Origin: Rostratula benghalensis | Taxonomy: Eukaryota > Chordata > Aves > Charadriiformes > Rostratulidae | Reading direction: 5' to 3' | Length of the DNA stretch: 64,000 nt | Assembly: GCA_013399305.1 (NCBI GenBank) | Contig: VXAI01000158.1 | Coordinates: 1,301,661-1,365,660, forward strand | Part shown: piece after piece, positions 34,969 to 46,240 of the stretch | Layout: the number at the start of each line of letters is the position of its first letter | Numbering within the stretch: the first letter of the stretch is position 1 | Program-made: the position numbers and the translations under genes | The notes under the pieces: generated by a model | What the model was told of the DNA's origin: nothing | Database searches by the model: none | What the model saw: only the letters and a program-made list of their open reading frames with translations

Positions 34969-35816
34969 TATGAAGATCCAACACCTGTGAATTCTTCACT
35001 CTTATCCCAGTGGGGTCAAATATGAAAGTGACCCTTCAGCGGCCTTGATGAGATGGGTGCTTGGTAAAGCCAAGGCAGGAGGTATACAGGGGAAATGAAG
35101 AGAGTGACAGTTTGGGATCACGGAGATGCAGACCTTATTTGAAGGATCAGAGTCTCCTTTTCACTCCCACGACTGCTTACTTGTCCTCTCCTTGGCAAAA
35201 CCCTTGGAGAAGGGAATGCTTCTGACTTTTCTTAGTAAACTAAATGACTCCAGGAAATATTCCCAAGCACTGAAACTTGATAATCTTTACCATGAAACTG
35301 CATGAATGGGAGGTCATTTGGCTCTGGGCCTCTAGCCCCCACCCAAAGCATTTGTAAAATAGGGAAAGCCAAGGATCCCTGCCAGTGGGCACTTCAGATG
35401 TATCCTCCTTGCTCAACAAATTAAGGGAGTTCAAGAGTGTATATGTGGGCCATTCTGTGCCAGCTGGCCTCAGTGGCAGAGAATTAGTCTAGGCTTGTTT
35501 AATTTACTGGTATAGACATATTTGTTTCTTTAAGCTGCAGTATTTATTCAACAAGCTATAAACTACGTTGAGTTCACTTATAGTAGACCTCACAATTTGC
35601 AAGAAAATAAAGGTCTAGAAATTTGCTTTTTTCTACTTGTTATTTTCTCTAGTACTCTGAAGAGATGCACAATACTCTAGTTTTCATCTGAAAGTCATCT
35701 GAACAATTTTCCAAGGTTCTCATTCTTGCTGTGTGCAGCTGTTGGAGTTCATCCACCGAAGTAGGAATCCCCCAGTTTTGCACCTGGCAAAAATTGCAGA
35801 CAACTACTGTAAGGCC
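34969..35816. other. Unique DNA, nothing recognised
   Basis: No supported gene or repeat. The frame 35240-35434 (minus) has no recognisable domain. Confidence 0.5.
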
Positions 35817-35908
35817 TTTTTCCCAAGGTGACACAGTAGCAAACCCAGGAAGGAAAACCAAAATTCATTTCTTCTGAGTCAGGTGCTCTCTAACTTTGAG
35901 CTATCTTT
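35817..35908 (-). repeat. MIR-like SINE fragment, minus orientation
   Basis: CCCAAGGTGACACAGTAGCA, then AAACCCAGGAAGG, then TTTCTTCTGAGTCAGGTGCT and CTCTAACTTTGAGCTA. The reverse MIR consensus reads 'CCCAAGGTCACACAGCTAGTAAG...AACCCAGGTCTTCTGACTCCCAGTCC-GTGCTCTTTCCACTAGGCCA', the same order and spacing. Confidence 0.7.
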
Positions 35909-37245
35909 ATCTGTGCTCATCCATGTAAGAAAAGGAGGTGATCCACAGGGACTATTCATGTGAGGTAGCACCATATTACTGAAGTCTCCCTTGGAGATAC
36001 TTTCTGCTTCCTTCCCTCCCTTCCCCAAATCAAATCCATTTACTACTTTCAGGCAGGGATAGAGTCTCCAGTGTCACATTAGACAGTGTTTTCATTGACC
36101 AGCAGCCAATATATGAAGCCAGTATATATTGCTTCAATGAGTCTGTCTAAATGACCTCAAGGAATGGATTTCAGGTCATATCATGGTCTGGCACTATCCA
36201 AACAAGACAGATCAAGGCAAGGTTTTTGGTGTGTCAGATGTGGTTTTAATTTAGATTGAGACATGACAAGTTGTCAAAGAAATGCCATCAAACATTAGTG
36301 TTTCTTTTCTTTAAAATACGATATTGCATATTTCTATCATAAGGCTTGTGCAAAATAAGAAACAACCCATCAAAACTTTATTTTGGGCCTTTGTTGAAAA
36401 AAGAATACAAAAGTGTTCTACTAGTACACAGAATAAGACTGAGTTACTAACTAGCAATAAAGTACAAGAAGGAACATTTTATTGTCTTATTATATTTTTG
36501 AGGACAACATAAGAAGGTATTGACAAGGTATTTACCTGTTTGCTGTTACAGACTTTCCAAATTATTTTCTGAACAATGGACCACGAAATCACCCATGATT
36601 ACTCTTGTTTGTGTAAAGATTTGAAAGCAACAGTTGTTCTCCATTTATGATATCCAGAGGAAAAAATCCACATTGGTTAAATTTGTCTGCTTCCCAAAGA
36701 ATTGGGAGTTGAATGCAAACTCACTGGTAGCCCAAAATGGACAGCTACTCAATCATCCCTCTCAGCTGAGGTGGTGAGAAACTACCTCTCCACAACTACT
36801 TGTTAAAATCAGGTTCCTTCTCCATCACAGTATGCAATCTAATTTAAATCATGGCCATTAGAAGCTGATTTTTCCAACTGACAATGAGAGAAGCAATACT
36901 CATCTCAGACAGACCACTCTCTGTGATGCTTTAGAGAGCTTGTTACTCCTGCCAGCCCAGAAAGCTGGGGGTTTTTTTAGCTCCCACTCTGAAGAGCATA
37001 GCTTTTATCTCTGGAGTTTACTAATTTGATCCTCAGAGGCTGGCACAATAATTCATAAATTAAAGAACATAAAAGAAGAAAGGTAAAAGTAAGGTAAAGT
37101 GTTATGGTCATTCAAACTGTCTCTGTGACAACACCTGACATGGCCTCCACTCTTCTTTATGGAGCAGGATTTCAATCTTCAGCTGCAATCTCACAAGTTC
37201 CACCCTAAGACCTTGTCCTCAGATCTCTTCCATGATTCCATACAC
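35909..37245. other. Unique DNA, nothing recognised
   Basis: No supported gene or repeat. The frame 36324-36512 has no recognisable domain. Confidence 0.5.
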
Positions 37246-37506
37246 CCAGCAACAGGACAAGAAATAACGGGCACAAACTTGAACACAGGAAATTTCCATC
37301 TCAACACGAGGAAAAAATTGTTTACTTTGAAGGTGGCAGGGCACTGGAAGACGCTGCCCAGAGAGGGTGTGGAGTCTTCTTCTCTGGAGATACTCAAAGC
37401 CCATCTGGACGTGTTCTTGTACAACCTGCTCTGAATGGCAGGGAGTTTGGACTTGATGATCTCTGAACGTTCCTTCCAAAACCATATCATTCTGTGATTC
37501 TGTGAA
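37246..37506 (+). mobile_element. CR1 LINE 3' end, plus orientation
   Basis: CAGCAACAGGACAAGAAATA, GGCACAAACTTGAACACAGG, AAATTTCCATCTCAACACGA, GGTGGCAGGGCACTGGAAG, CTGCCCAGAGAGGGTGTGGA, TCTCTGGAGATACTCAAAGC, CTGGACGTGTTCTTGTACAA and GGACTTGATGATCTC, ending ATTCTGTGATTCTGTGAA. This is a different CR1 subfamily from 4430 and 21029, the one with 'GAGATATTCAAAACCCGCCTGGACG'. The minus-strand frame 37219-37638 (139 codons) is antisense to it. Confidence 0.95.
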
Positions 37507-37520
37507 CTGCAGTTGTTCTA

Positions 37521-37560
37521 TGACCTTTTGTCTCTTTATATGATCTCTTGTCTCTTTATA
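37521..37560. repeat. Tandem duplication of a 20-base unit
   Basis: TGACCTTTTGTCTCTTTATA at 37521-37540 and TGATCTCTTGTCTCTTTATA at 37541-37560, two differences in twenty. A third partial copy (TGACCTC) follows. It begins 15 bases after the CR1 tail. Confidence 0.92.
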
Positions 37561-38675
37561 TGACCTCATAGGCCAGATGCATTTGCTTGCTGCACAAATC
37601 TCTTGGATCCCTAAAAAAGATAATTGAGAAAACCTCACATTTCAGATGAGAAAGCCTCACCTCCCAGCAATACCCTACATCCCAGAGCTCCTGCTTAAAT
37701 TAGCACATTATGTGTACATTTTTTTCCTCAACAATTCTAATCCAGAGTTAAAGAAATTGTTTCTTTCCTTAAAAACTAAGCCTGCATCATCATTTTCCAC
37801 AGCAAGTTGTTTCCATAGTAATTAATCTTTTAAAAATAAAAAAGTCCCTGAAATAACTCAGATCTTTGTGAGATCATAATTTAATTAAAAATAAAAAATC
37901 TTGAAGGGAGAAATGTTAGCCAAAAAAATGAGGAAGCAGCAGGAGGAAGGCAAGGGATTGAAAAGGGAGTTTTCCTGGAACTTGTTGGTTAGTGTTGAGT
38001 TAAGGATATATTTACCTCTTGCTTCTAGCTGTTGCAGTACACTGAATTTCATTGTGTTTGTGGGAATATTCTGAAACATTATTTATGAGGCATGGACAAA
38101 CAGAGCCAGTAGCATCCATCAGGCCAACATCGGTCCTTTTATGTGCACTCAGGTGGGTGAATCTGGTTTCACTCTCCCCAGATGGAAATCTCCACATCAC
38201 TGACCTCTTCCCTTTCCTACCCCATCACTCCTGCTCCCTCGCATGACATCTCTGGGCATCAACAGAAAGGCAGCTCTGCTATATTATCAGCTCAGCTGTG
38301 ACAGAGTAAATTGGGAGGCTTCCCTTAATCACTCTAGGTGCAGGTTTACTGAAAAATTTATCTCTGACTACAGGCCAGGGCTGCAGCCTCTCAAGTGGGA
38401 GAAACCTTCCGCTAATTTGAAGGGAGCTGTCTGGTTGTTTTTAGAGCTGGGGAGGACAAAGTAATGATATTTTATTTTTATTTTACTGTAAGCAGGCAAA
38501 TATATTAAACAAAATTCAGTTCCTGAAATAGTGACTGAGAAGAAGGTTTTCTTTGCCGTTACAGGAGCTGGAGTTGTCAAGCATTAATTCAGACCTAATA
38601 TTTTGAAGCAAGAGCTTTTTCAAACTGAGCTGTATTGCTTGCAGGTCAGACTTAACCCCCTGAGAGTTTTGCTTC
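37561..38675. other. Unique DNA, possibly regulatory near 38260-38510
   Basis: No gene recognised. The part 38260-38510 is free of repeats and has homeodomain-like words (CTTAATCACTC, CGCTAATTTG, GTAATGATATTTTA), a weak enhancer-like signature. Evidence is not enough for a separate call. Confidence 0.4.
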
Positions 38676-38770
38676 CTTTTCTTCTTTTCTTTTCTTTTCT
38701 TTTCTTTTCTTTTCTTTTCTTTTCTTTTCTTTTCTTTTCTTTTCTTTTCTTTTCTTTTCTTTTCTTTTCT
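38676..38770 (+). repeat. (TTTTC)n pentanucleotide array, left of gap
   Basis: Regular TTTTC units from about 38685, preceded by an irregular CTTCCTTTTCTTC lead-in, and running directly into the gap. All pyrimidine on the plus strand. Confidence 0.97.
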
Positions 38771-39010
38771 NNNNNNNNNNNNNNNNNNNNNNNNNNNNNN
38801 NNNNNNNNNNNNNNNNNNNNNNNNNNNNNNNNNNNNNNNNNNNNNNNNNNNNNNNNNNNNNNNNNNNNNNNNNNNNNNNNNNNNNNNNNNNNNNNNNNNN
38901 NNNNNNNNNNNNNNNNNNNNNNNNNNNNNNNNNNNNNNNNNNNNNNNNNNNNNNNNNNNNNNNNNNNNNNNNNNNNNNNNNNNNNNNNNNNNNNNNNNNN
39001 NNNNNNNNNN
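38771..39010. other. Assembly gap, 240 N
   Basis: Undetermined bases flanked on both sides by pyrimidine pentanucleotide repeats, so the gap almost certainly lies within the array. The true length is unknown. Reading frames drawn across it (38516-39139, 38603-39172, 38620-39126, 38652-39158) are artefacts. Confidence 0.98.
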
Positions 39011-39109
39011 CCTTTCCTTTCCTTTCCTTTCCTTTCCTTTCCTTTCCTTTCCTTTCCTTTCCTTTCCTTTCCTTTCCTTTCCTTTCCTTTCCTTTCCTTT
39101 CCTTTCCTC
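39011..39109 (+). repeat. (CCTTT)n pentanucleotide array, right of gap
   Basis: About twenty units of CCTTT, ending in CTCTTCCCTTCC. The unit differs from the left side by one base (TTTTC against TTTCC), so the array changes unit within the gap. Confidence 0.97.
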
Positions 39110-39274
39110 TTCCCTTCCTTTTCCAAAATTTTCTTTCACTTTCTTGTCTGTAACACAAGACAGAATATATGAGAACTGCTATTATGACCTTTCCTGGTGT
39201 AAAATTCAGAAGGAACCCATAGGCTACTACATACTATTGCATGGTCTGTCATCTGGAGTACCCGGAATGCCGAG

Positions 39275-39335
39275 CATGTGTGTTGTGTGTGTATGTACAC
39301 ATGCGTGTGTGTGTATGCACACGTTGTGAGTATGC
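39275..39335. repeat. Purine-pyrimidine alternating (GT/CA) patch
   Basis: Interrupted TG repeats with mirrored CA words (TGTGTGTATGTACACATG, then GTGTATGCACACG). Simple sequence. Confidence 0.8.
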
Positions 39336-41979
39336 GCACATCAAGCTCCATGTTGCTTTTGTGTCAGGGCAAATTGGGAATTTTTCAAGAGGATCTTCTC
39401 CACCATAGCTGAGTTGTAGACCTAGTCAAAATCTTTCAGACAACTACTATTTTTCAAAAAGGAACATAGTTTTGTTCATCTCTCTGTGAAAAGTCCTGTA
39501 AAGTGTCTGTGGATCTGTCATTAATGTTGATTAAAACTAAAAGGATGTGATTAATTATGCTTGATGGTTTGAAGAAATGTTCCAAAAGGCAAGTGGAATT
39601 TTTCAACTTTTTAAATGGATTTTTTTAAAGGATTATTATTTTAGTGTATTTTTGGGGGTTGGGTTTTTTTTTTCCCTCCAGCTCTATTGAGTATCTGTTG
39701 TGTGGACTGTCACTGACTAATCAAAGATCCAAAAAGCCATAGCAGAAAAGCTCAGGTACCCAGCAGGTTCTTGACTGTGAACTTTTTCCAATGCTTTCAC
39801 AGAAAAATCCAGTTTGGTGAATCCTGTGTAAATAATGTCTTTAGAAGCCATTCAAGTGCACTTGAGTCAAGTGGAGAGAAACCACTCCACACCTTTGCTG
39901 TACCCAGCACACGTTGCAGGATCTGTGTTGTTCAACCTTGGGGCTGAGTAGTGACAAAAGAAACTTTCCTGTGGGTTGCTGAAGGAATCATATCCTGCCA
40001 GCAGAAGTTGTAGTGTGACTTATCTCATGGATAGTACTCAGTAACCTGGCTCCTGAAACATACTCACCAAGTGGCTCAGCAACTAGAAACCAGAGCACTA
40101 AAGGAAGTATCACAAGATTAAAAAAATAAATTTAAAAATGCAATTATTTTTTTAAATCTGTTTTATTTTTTCATTCTGAAAATAAAATAGTCAAATTTTG
40201 ATGATTTTTTTCCTAGATATTTCTCTGTGCTAAATCTTAATATAAAAAGACACTCAGGCATATGCCTAACTTTCAATAATATGGGATGTTTTACTAACTG
40301 CTACATGTCCCATTCAAACCAAACACATGTTAGCAGAAGGCATAAAGTTTCCTACTGAAGAGATCAAGGATAAATCTGCTTTTGGCATAAAGAAAGAAAT
40401 AATTCTATAGCAACAGCAAAAAAAAAAAAAAAAAAAAAAGAGCTGCAGAACTTGAAACTGCACATTGTTCTGAGATGCTATTTTATGTAGCTACTCTAAG
40501 CAGCAAGACTATGCTAAATCAGTTCAAAAAGCAAAAAAAAAAATAAAAAGGAGACTGAGGAAGAAAAAATCTTTAGGAAATTCTGTTTTCCTTTCTGAGA
40601 GTGAGTGTTTAAAATATTTGTCTAAATAATTGATGTGACTTTCTTTGATGTGGCAACATTTTGTTCTTACTTCTCAAATTCTTACTGCACAGGAGCGTCT
40701 GAAGGATCTATTAGTTAACATTTGTAAAAAGCTTTGCAGATAAAAGCTCACTCTAAGTTTAATTACTATGCTTCCAGCTGAGGAAGTACACTTTCCTTTC
40801 TCCGTTGTTGTTCATTCTGATTCCTTATTTTCCTTTTTCCTTTCTCTTTTCTCTCATGTTAATGTTAAAAGAGTGGTCTGTGGGTGATTTATGTTTTATG
40901 CTGGACTCTTTTTTTTTTTTGTATGATCATCAAATACATGTTTGCTTTTGCAGATGGATTATGTTTTAACAGGGTACTGAAGTGTTTCGTATCACAGTGA
41001 CAATTATATACTAGATGGTTAAATACAGAAAACCACAAGAGCACACAGAATAGCTCTCTTGTTTGAAAGAGTACCAAAAGAAAACAATTCATATTAAGAA
41101 ATGTGGCATACAGGCTATTTTACCTCCAGTGCGTGTGACTCGAGTTCTAAGGCTGTACTGCTTTTAAGCGTGACAATTTCATTTCTACATGGCAATGACT
41201 TTAGTCAATGATGAGGAGAAAAGAAAAAAGAAACAAAACAAACCACCAACAAAATACCCTGATTACTTAACAAGAGAAAATTATAAATAATCAGCTCTAT
41301 CTCAAGACAGAAAAAAGGCACACAGGCAAACACAACATTGTACTTGAAGTGCAAGCTTTTTATTGTTATTATTTTTAAATAACAAACAAAAGAGCAAAAC
41401 ATTTTTTTCTCCATCATAAAAAAACCTGACTTTGATCCCCAGTACAGCCATCGAGTGGAAAATTGAACCACACTATAATTGCTTTCCCTGTGACCGATAA
41501 AGTGGTGTAACAAATTTTGTGTTTGAATGATAAAATCAGCAATTGGCCCCTAGCAATTCCTTCTACCATTCCTCCAAGGACACCAGCGTCCCATCAGGCT
41601 CCAGGGCTAGAGCAAAAGCTGAAGAACTGTAAATCTACTCCAAGTTGTTGTTGTTGGATACTCGCTTTCCCTGATGCTATTTTTTCCCTTTTTTTTTAGA
41701 AGAAAGTTATGTGAAAAGCATTTATGTGTGTTTATTTGTTTGATTTTTAAACGATTAGTGTAAGTACTTCTAGCTCAACTAAAAATACAAACAAAATGAA
41801 AGAATTAGGTGGAAGCTTATTGTAGCTACATAAACTAAAACTATCCCAAATAAAAGGTATTTTACTCCAGAGTAAAATCTTGTTAGAAGGAGAAAATTGC
41901 TTTCCTCATAAGCACAGATAAGTCCCAGAGCTTGTAGATGCAGAAAACACCTAAGAAGTATTTCCTCCCAGGAAGGGAG
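39336..41979. other. Unique AT-rich DNA
   Basis: No supported gene or repeat family. A 22-base A run lies at 40418-40439 and shorter A or T runs at 40533-40541 and 40909-40920. The minus-strand frame 41205-41513 is rich in F, V and I owing to AT-rich sequence and has no recognisable domain. Confidence 0.5.
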
Positions 41980-42200
41980 GAGGGTTATGCTTTAAGCTCG
42001 TTTTGATGCGGTTTTAAGGTAAGACACAAATGTTTATTTCATAACCCCTGAAACAGCAATTAAAAGAGTTTGTAACAAATGGAAAATTTAGAGGCAGAGA
42101 AACAATCATATTTATCTCTATTTATTTGTAAATCTAATTAAAGAAAAAAGAGCGTGAGCTGAGTTTCATGTGAATTTACACCTTTAAGTTGATTATGCAT
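41980..42200. promoter_or_regulatory. Candidate conserved non-coding block
   Basis: Repeat-free, AT-rich, with GCAATTAAAAG near 42056, AATCTAATTAAAG near 42130 and TTGATTATGCATTTAGG near 42189. Isolated CpGs occur in TTTTGATGCGG and AGCGTGAG. Inferred from composition only. Confidence 0.25.
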
Positions 42201-43739
42201 TTAGGAACCTCATGTTAGTCCCCTATTTTAAAAGTTACTCTTCTTTGTTTACTTTTTTTACCCAGCAGACAGAATTTTTAGCCCAAATCTCCAAAGGTGT
42301 TCTTAGCTTCTCTCCCAGAAACTCCCATGAGTTGTACCGGAGGTGCTACCTAACTGGAGAGTACCCCACTGCTTTTGCAAATCTGGGTTTCTTATAACTA
42401 CTGATTTTCACTCTTCTACAAGGCACAATCAACCCTACTTTATAATTGCCTACTCTATCAGAACTATGTAAGTTGATGGGAAAGAATAAATGATTTGTTC
42501 TTTTTTTTTTTTTATCTCCCTGTTTTTTATAGTTTTCACTCCACTGCTATTTTTATACTTTCTACTTTACCCACCCCTAATGAAAATGCCAGGTTGCTAC
42601 CTCCAGGTGAACTAAAGGCGTAGAGGTGAGTGCTCAGCTGGTCAAAACTGTCACTGTTTCTTGTTTCCTTGGTGACAACATAGGTACACTATCTTTTTCC
42701 ACATTTGCCTCTGTTTGGGTCATACATTAGATTATTTAGTGTTCCCTACTGTTAGGATAAATTAATGATCAGAAAGCCACCTTAAGATTTAATGCCCGAT
42801 GCCTTCACTTTGAAATAAATAAATTAATGCAAACAAATGACTAATTCTGTGTCCTGCTGTCTTTATTTCCCTCACTGTCAGTTCACTGATATGGTTTACA
42901 ACATATTGCAAATAATTTTACTGGCAGAAGGTATGCAGAAGAGTGGATGGCAATATGAGGAAGATGGGAGCAAGCAGGCAGGTTCAGGACCTTAGATTGG
43001 AGTGCTGTGAAAATAGAAAAAAATATGCACAAGAAAACATATAATATGCTGTACCTTTAATCTGGCCATAAATACGGGCTTTGAGAGAATTAAAAATTAA
43101 ATTATGTGACTATATCTGTAATACCAAATTAAATATTTCCGTGGGCATGGAACCTAAATATTTTATTTGTCCCGGTATAGTCCAGCTGTCACTGACCTGA
43201 ATGATGTCCTGCCACACCATGAAACTTGGTGTGGTCTGGAGACCATTCCCAATGACTAGTTTGGATGTAGACACACAGTTCTGGAGGTCCAGACAGTTTA
43301 ATAATATGGACATGGACCATCCCTGAGATGTGGCTCTAGTGCTAAATGGGTCTGGCACTATTTAATTTATTAATGCTGAACTAATGGATCTCCACATTTA
43401 TTAATACAGAAAAAAATTGTGACTCCATGTCGCCTGCACAGGCAAAGTTTGAGAGGGAGCTTCCTTCCTAAAATCTAAAGCAAAACTGCTATGACCTGTG
43501 AAGACTGGCTCCCACATGGCTGTACTGTTTTAAGACAATATTTGGCTTGCCATCAAAGAAGATCTGTGAAACAGCCAACTTAAAACCAAGCACGCAAACA
43601 AAAATAATAAAAAATTAAATCTAAAGATCTTTGGAGGAAAGCATTATTTAAAACCAGATTATTTCACTGAGCCAGAGAGTTAGATATCGACTGTCAAAAC
43701 AGCTGATTCAACACAATTAAAAGGATACTGATCTTCAGA
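42201..43739. other. Unique DNA, nothing recognised
   Basis: No supported gene or repeat. A T run lies at 42500-42513. The frame 43110-43358 (minus) has no recognisable domain. Confidence 0.5.
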
Positions 43740-44470
43740 CAAAGGAGAGACTGCAATGAAGGTCTATCAATGGGATCTGGGAGTGGAAACGGCTCAAACT
43801 GGCTCTGGTGGGGTGGGATTTGTAACATGGAGCTGGGAGTGCAGGCGTCTGCAGTCAAGTCCCCGCTCCCTGCTATGCCCTCCCTTTAGACACGCATGGC
43901 CACTGGGATGTGGTGCAGCAATATGTTGTTGTTGGATGTCCTGTCGTCCTCCCTGGTGTTCAATTATGGCTGGCTAGGCAGCATTAACAGGTACATATGG
44001 ACTCATTTTACATGAGTCTTCTCCCATGTCTTTCTTCCCATATATGGAGACACAACAGTTGCCTGCTGCACACATGTTGGCCATTTCTTAAATGTTGGGT
44101 CATCTGACAAGGAAGAGGTTATAAACCCGGACTGTTATCACCTTGTAGTATCCTTTGAAGCATACAGCTTTCAAGGCGACACCCCCTTACTCCGGCACAT
44201 CATTACAGTCTCTCTCTGACTCCAGGAGCTGGTTCTATGGGAGGCAGCAGCTCCTGTGGTCCACTGGACATTACAGTAAACGGAGGAAGCATGGAGCAGG
44301 AGAAGCTTTCTGGCACCATAGTCATAAATGGTTCACACAGTTGAGATTTTGGACAAACTACAGGAAGCCATGAAGCAGAAGCTGTGCTTCCCTTGTGGCA
44401 AGTCCACCTTTGCCTGCTGATAAAGGGAACAGTGAAGAAATGGGCACAAATTATTTTCACTGTTAGCTAC
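43740..44470. other. Less AT-rich block with degenerate frames, origin unresolved
   Basis: Visibly richer in G and C than its surroundings. Frames are open on both strands: 43756-43977 plus, 44155-44373 plus and 44203-44460 minus. A third plus frame reads coherently from 44219 (TPGAGSMGGSSSCGPLDITV and onward) to a stop at about 44340. None matches a family I recognise, and there is no A-rich tail or CR1 signature. It may be a decayed retrocopy, an old exon or simply a compositional island. Confidence 0.3.
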
Positions 44471-46125
44471 TTCAGTTTGCTGGACATATTAAATTCTTTT
44501 CGGTAAACATTGAAACACAGAAGAGTATTTGTCACACAAGTTGATGTGCTTTATTGCTGTTTTTCACTTTCTGTGCTAAACTGCTGCAACACGTTACGTT
44601 GCCACCACCAGCAACACTGGTCATCATCAACAGCCAGAAAAAGAATGGTGAAACCCAAATGTACTTGGTTTTTAGTAAAAAGAAAGAAGGGCAAAATTGT
44701 CTGCAGTGGATGTCCACAACGTCTAAAAATCTTCCCTAGACATTTTCCAACCTGACCTATGATTTCAGAAAGTCAGTAATTTTACCTAAATAAAAAAATC
44801 TAAAAATTAAGAAACATACGTCCAATATAAATCACCAGTTATAAATAGTGCCATCATTTTGTCTTTGTCTAATATTTTGGCGAAATCAATAGTACTACCA
44901 GCTACCAGTATGTACTGGTATGCTGGAAACCAATGCAAATACTCTAAATCTGGTCATATGTCTTGCCCTATAGAGGTGCTGCCATCTCTAACAGTGAGAT
45001 ATAAGGTTATTTGAGACCAACCCAGCTGGGCATCCTTGTGTTAGAAGCATGGCCCATGGAGAACTATATTCCAAATGCAAGGCACTTTTTTGTAAATGTG
45101 AAGTCCGAGGTTGATATAGAGCCTCCTGCTGCTTCTTTGTGTGGTGGGACAGAGACATTTTAGGCAAAATGGGTGCAATCTGTGGCAGCTCATCTGCCCA
45201 CTCCCACAGTCTGATTTGATTCCTGGCTGGTTTGGGCAGTCCCGATTTGAACTATTGCAAGCACAATTAGATGAAATCAGAAAACACTGCAGGTGTTAAC
45301 TTTGCAGAGCAGGCTTGTACAAAAAACACATTGGAGGATTTTATGTATTGATTAAGTGGAGTAATATTAATATATCTTTTGCCTCCAGTCAGTTTCCCTC
45401 TCTTCAGAACATCCCCAGTTGGGAACCAAGATATTTTCCCTTATTCCAGCTGAATACTAATGCCATAAACTTTGTTGTGACTGTTTGACCTGTGCCTCTT
45501 CTTTCTCACGTATTTTATTTTATACTATTTATTTTGTTTTATCTGGAACTCCAGAGATGATAATTTCACTCTTTTTTTTTTTTTCCATTCTCCCTCTCAC
45601 GTGTCCTCCCATCCCACTACTGATGCAGCGCCTGATGGTAGGCAGCTCTGTCTCCCTTGACCCCGTCAACATCAGAAAGCATTTTCAAATCTCAGTCATC
45701 TCTGACAGCCTTTGAGCAGAGAAATGAGACAGTCTCCCTGACACAAAGGCTTCTGGCCTGGGGTAAAAAAACTCCTTTTGAAACAACAACAACAACAACA
45801 AAAAAATCCCTCCGAACACTCCACACACCACACCGCTTTTCATTCATCTTGCTATGCAGCCCCTCTATACTGTGTTAGTTTTCAGAGATTACAGCCTTTA
45901 TGTTTATTGTTGGCCAACCACCACACCTGAGATACTTTGCTGTTCTGCTCTGCAGTTTTGCAAGAAAGGAGATAGTATACATACAGCACCTGTAATGCCT
46001 AAGCCTGTGTAGATAATTGGCCCTAAGCTTGATTTCAAAGGTGGCTTCTGCATACAGAGGCTGTTAAAAGCATATCCTGAAGGAACGTGGGAGATTCTTC
46101 TGGAGTACAACATGCAAATTTCTGT
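44471..46125. other. Unique DNA with a (CAA)n patch
   Basis: (ACA)n at about 45782-45800 followed by an A run, and a T run at 45571-45585. No gene or TE recognised. Confidence 0.5.
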
Positions 46126-46240
46126 TCAATGGAGAAACTGAGGCACCGGGAGGGTTGTGTGAACTGCTCAAATCTCCTCTTTCCTGCCTAATATTTCTGA
46201 TATGCAAGATCACACAGAGTACAAGCTTCTTGTATTACCT
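46126..46240 (-). repeat. MIR-like SINE fragment, minus orientation
   Basis: GGAGAAACTGAGGCACCGGG, then GTGTGAACTGCTCAAAT, an insertion, then GATCACACAGAGTACAAG. Reverse MIR reads 'GGGGAAACTGAGGCACAGAGAGG..AAGTGACTTGCCCAAGGTCACACAGCTAGTAAG'. The first block is nearly perfect; the second is displaced by about 30 extra bases. Confidence 0.62.

Noticed and set aside
37219..37638. Minus-strand 139-codon frame
   Set aside because: It is antisense to a CR1 3' end and the flanking duplication; no domain.
38516..39172. Long frames (168-207 codons) on both strands across the gap
   Set aside because: They consist of pentanucleotide repeat translations and unknown residues; not coding.
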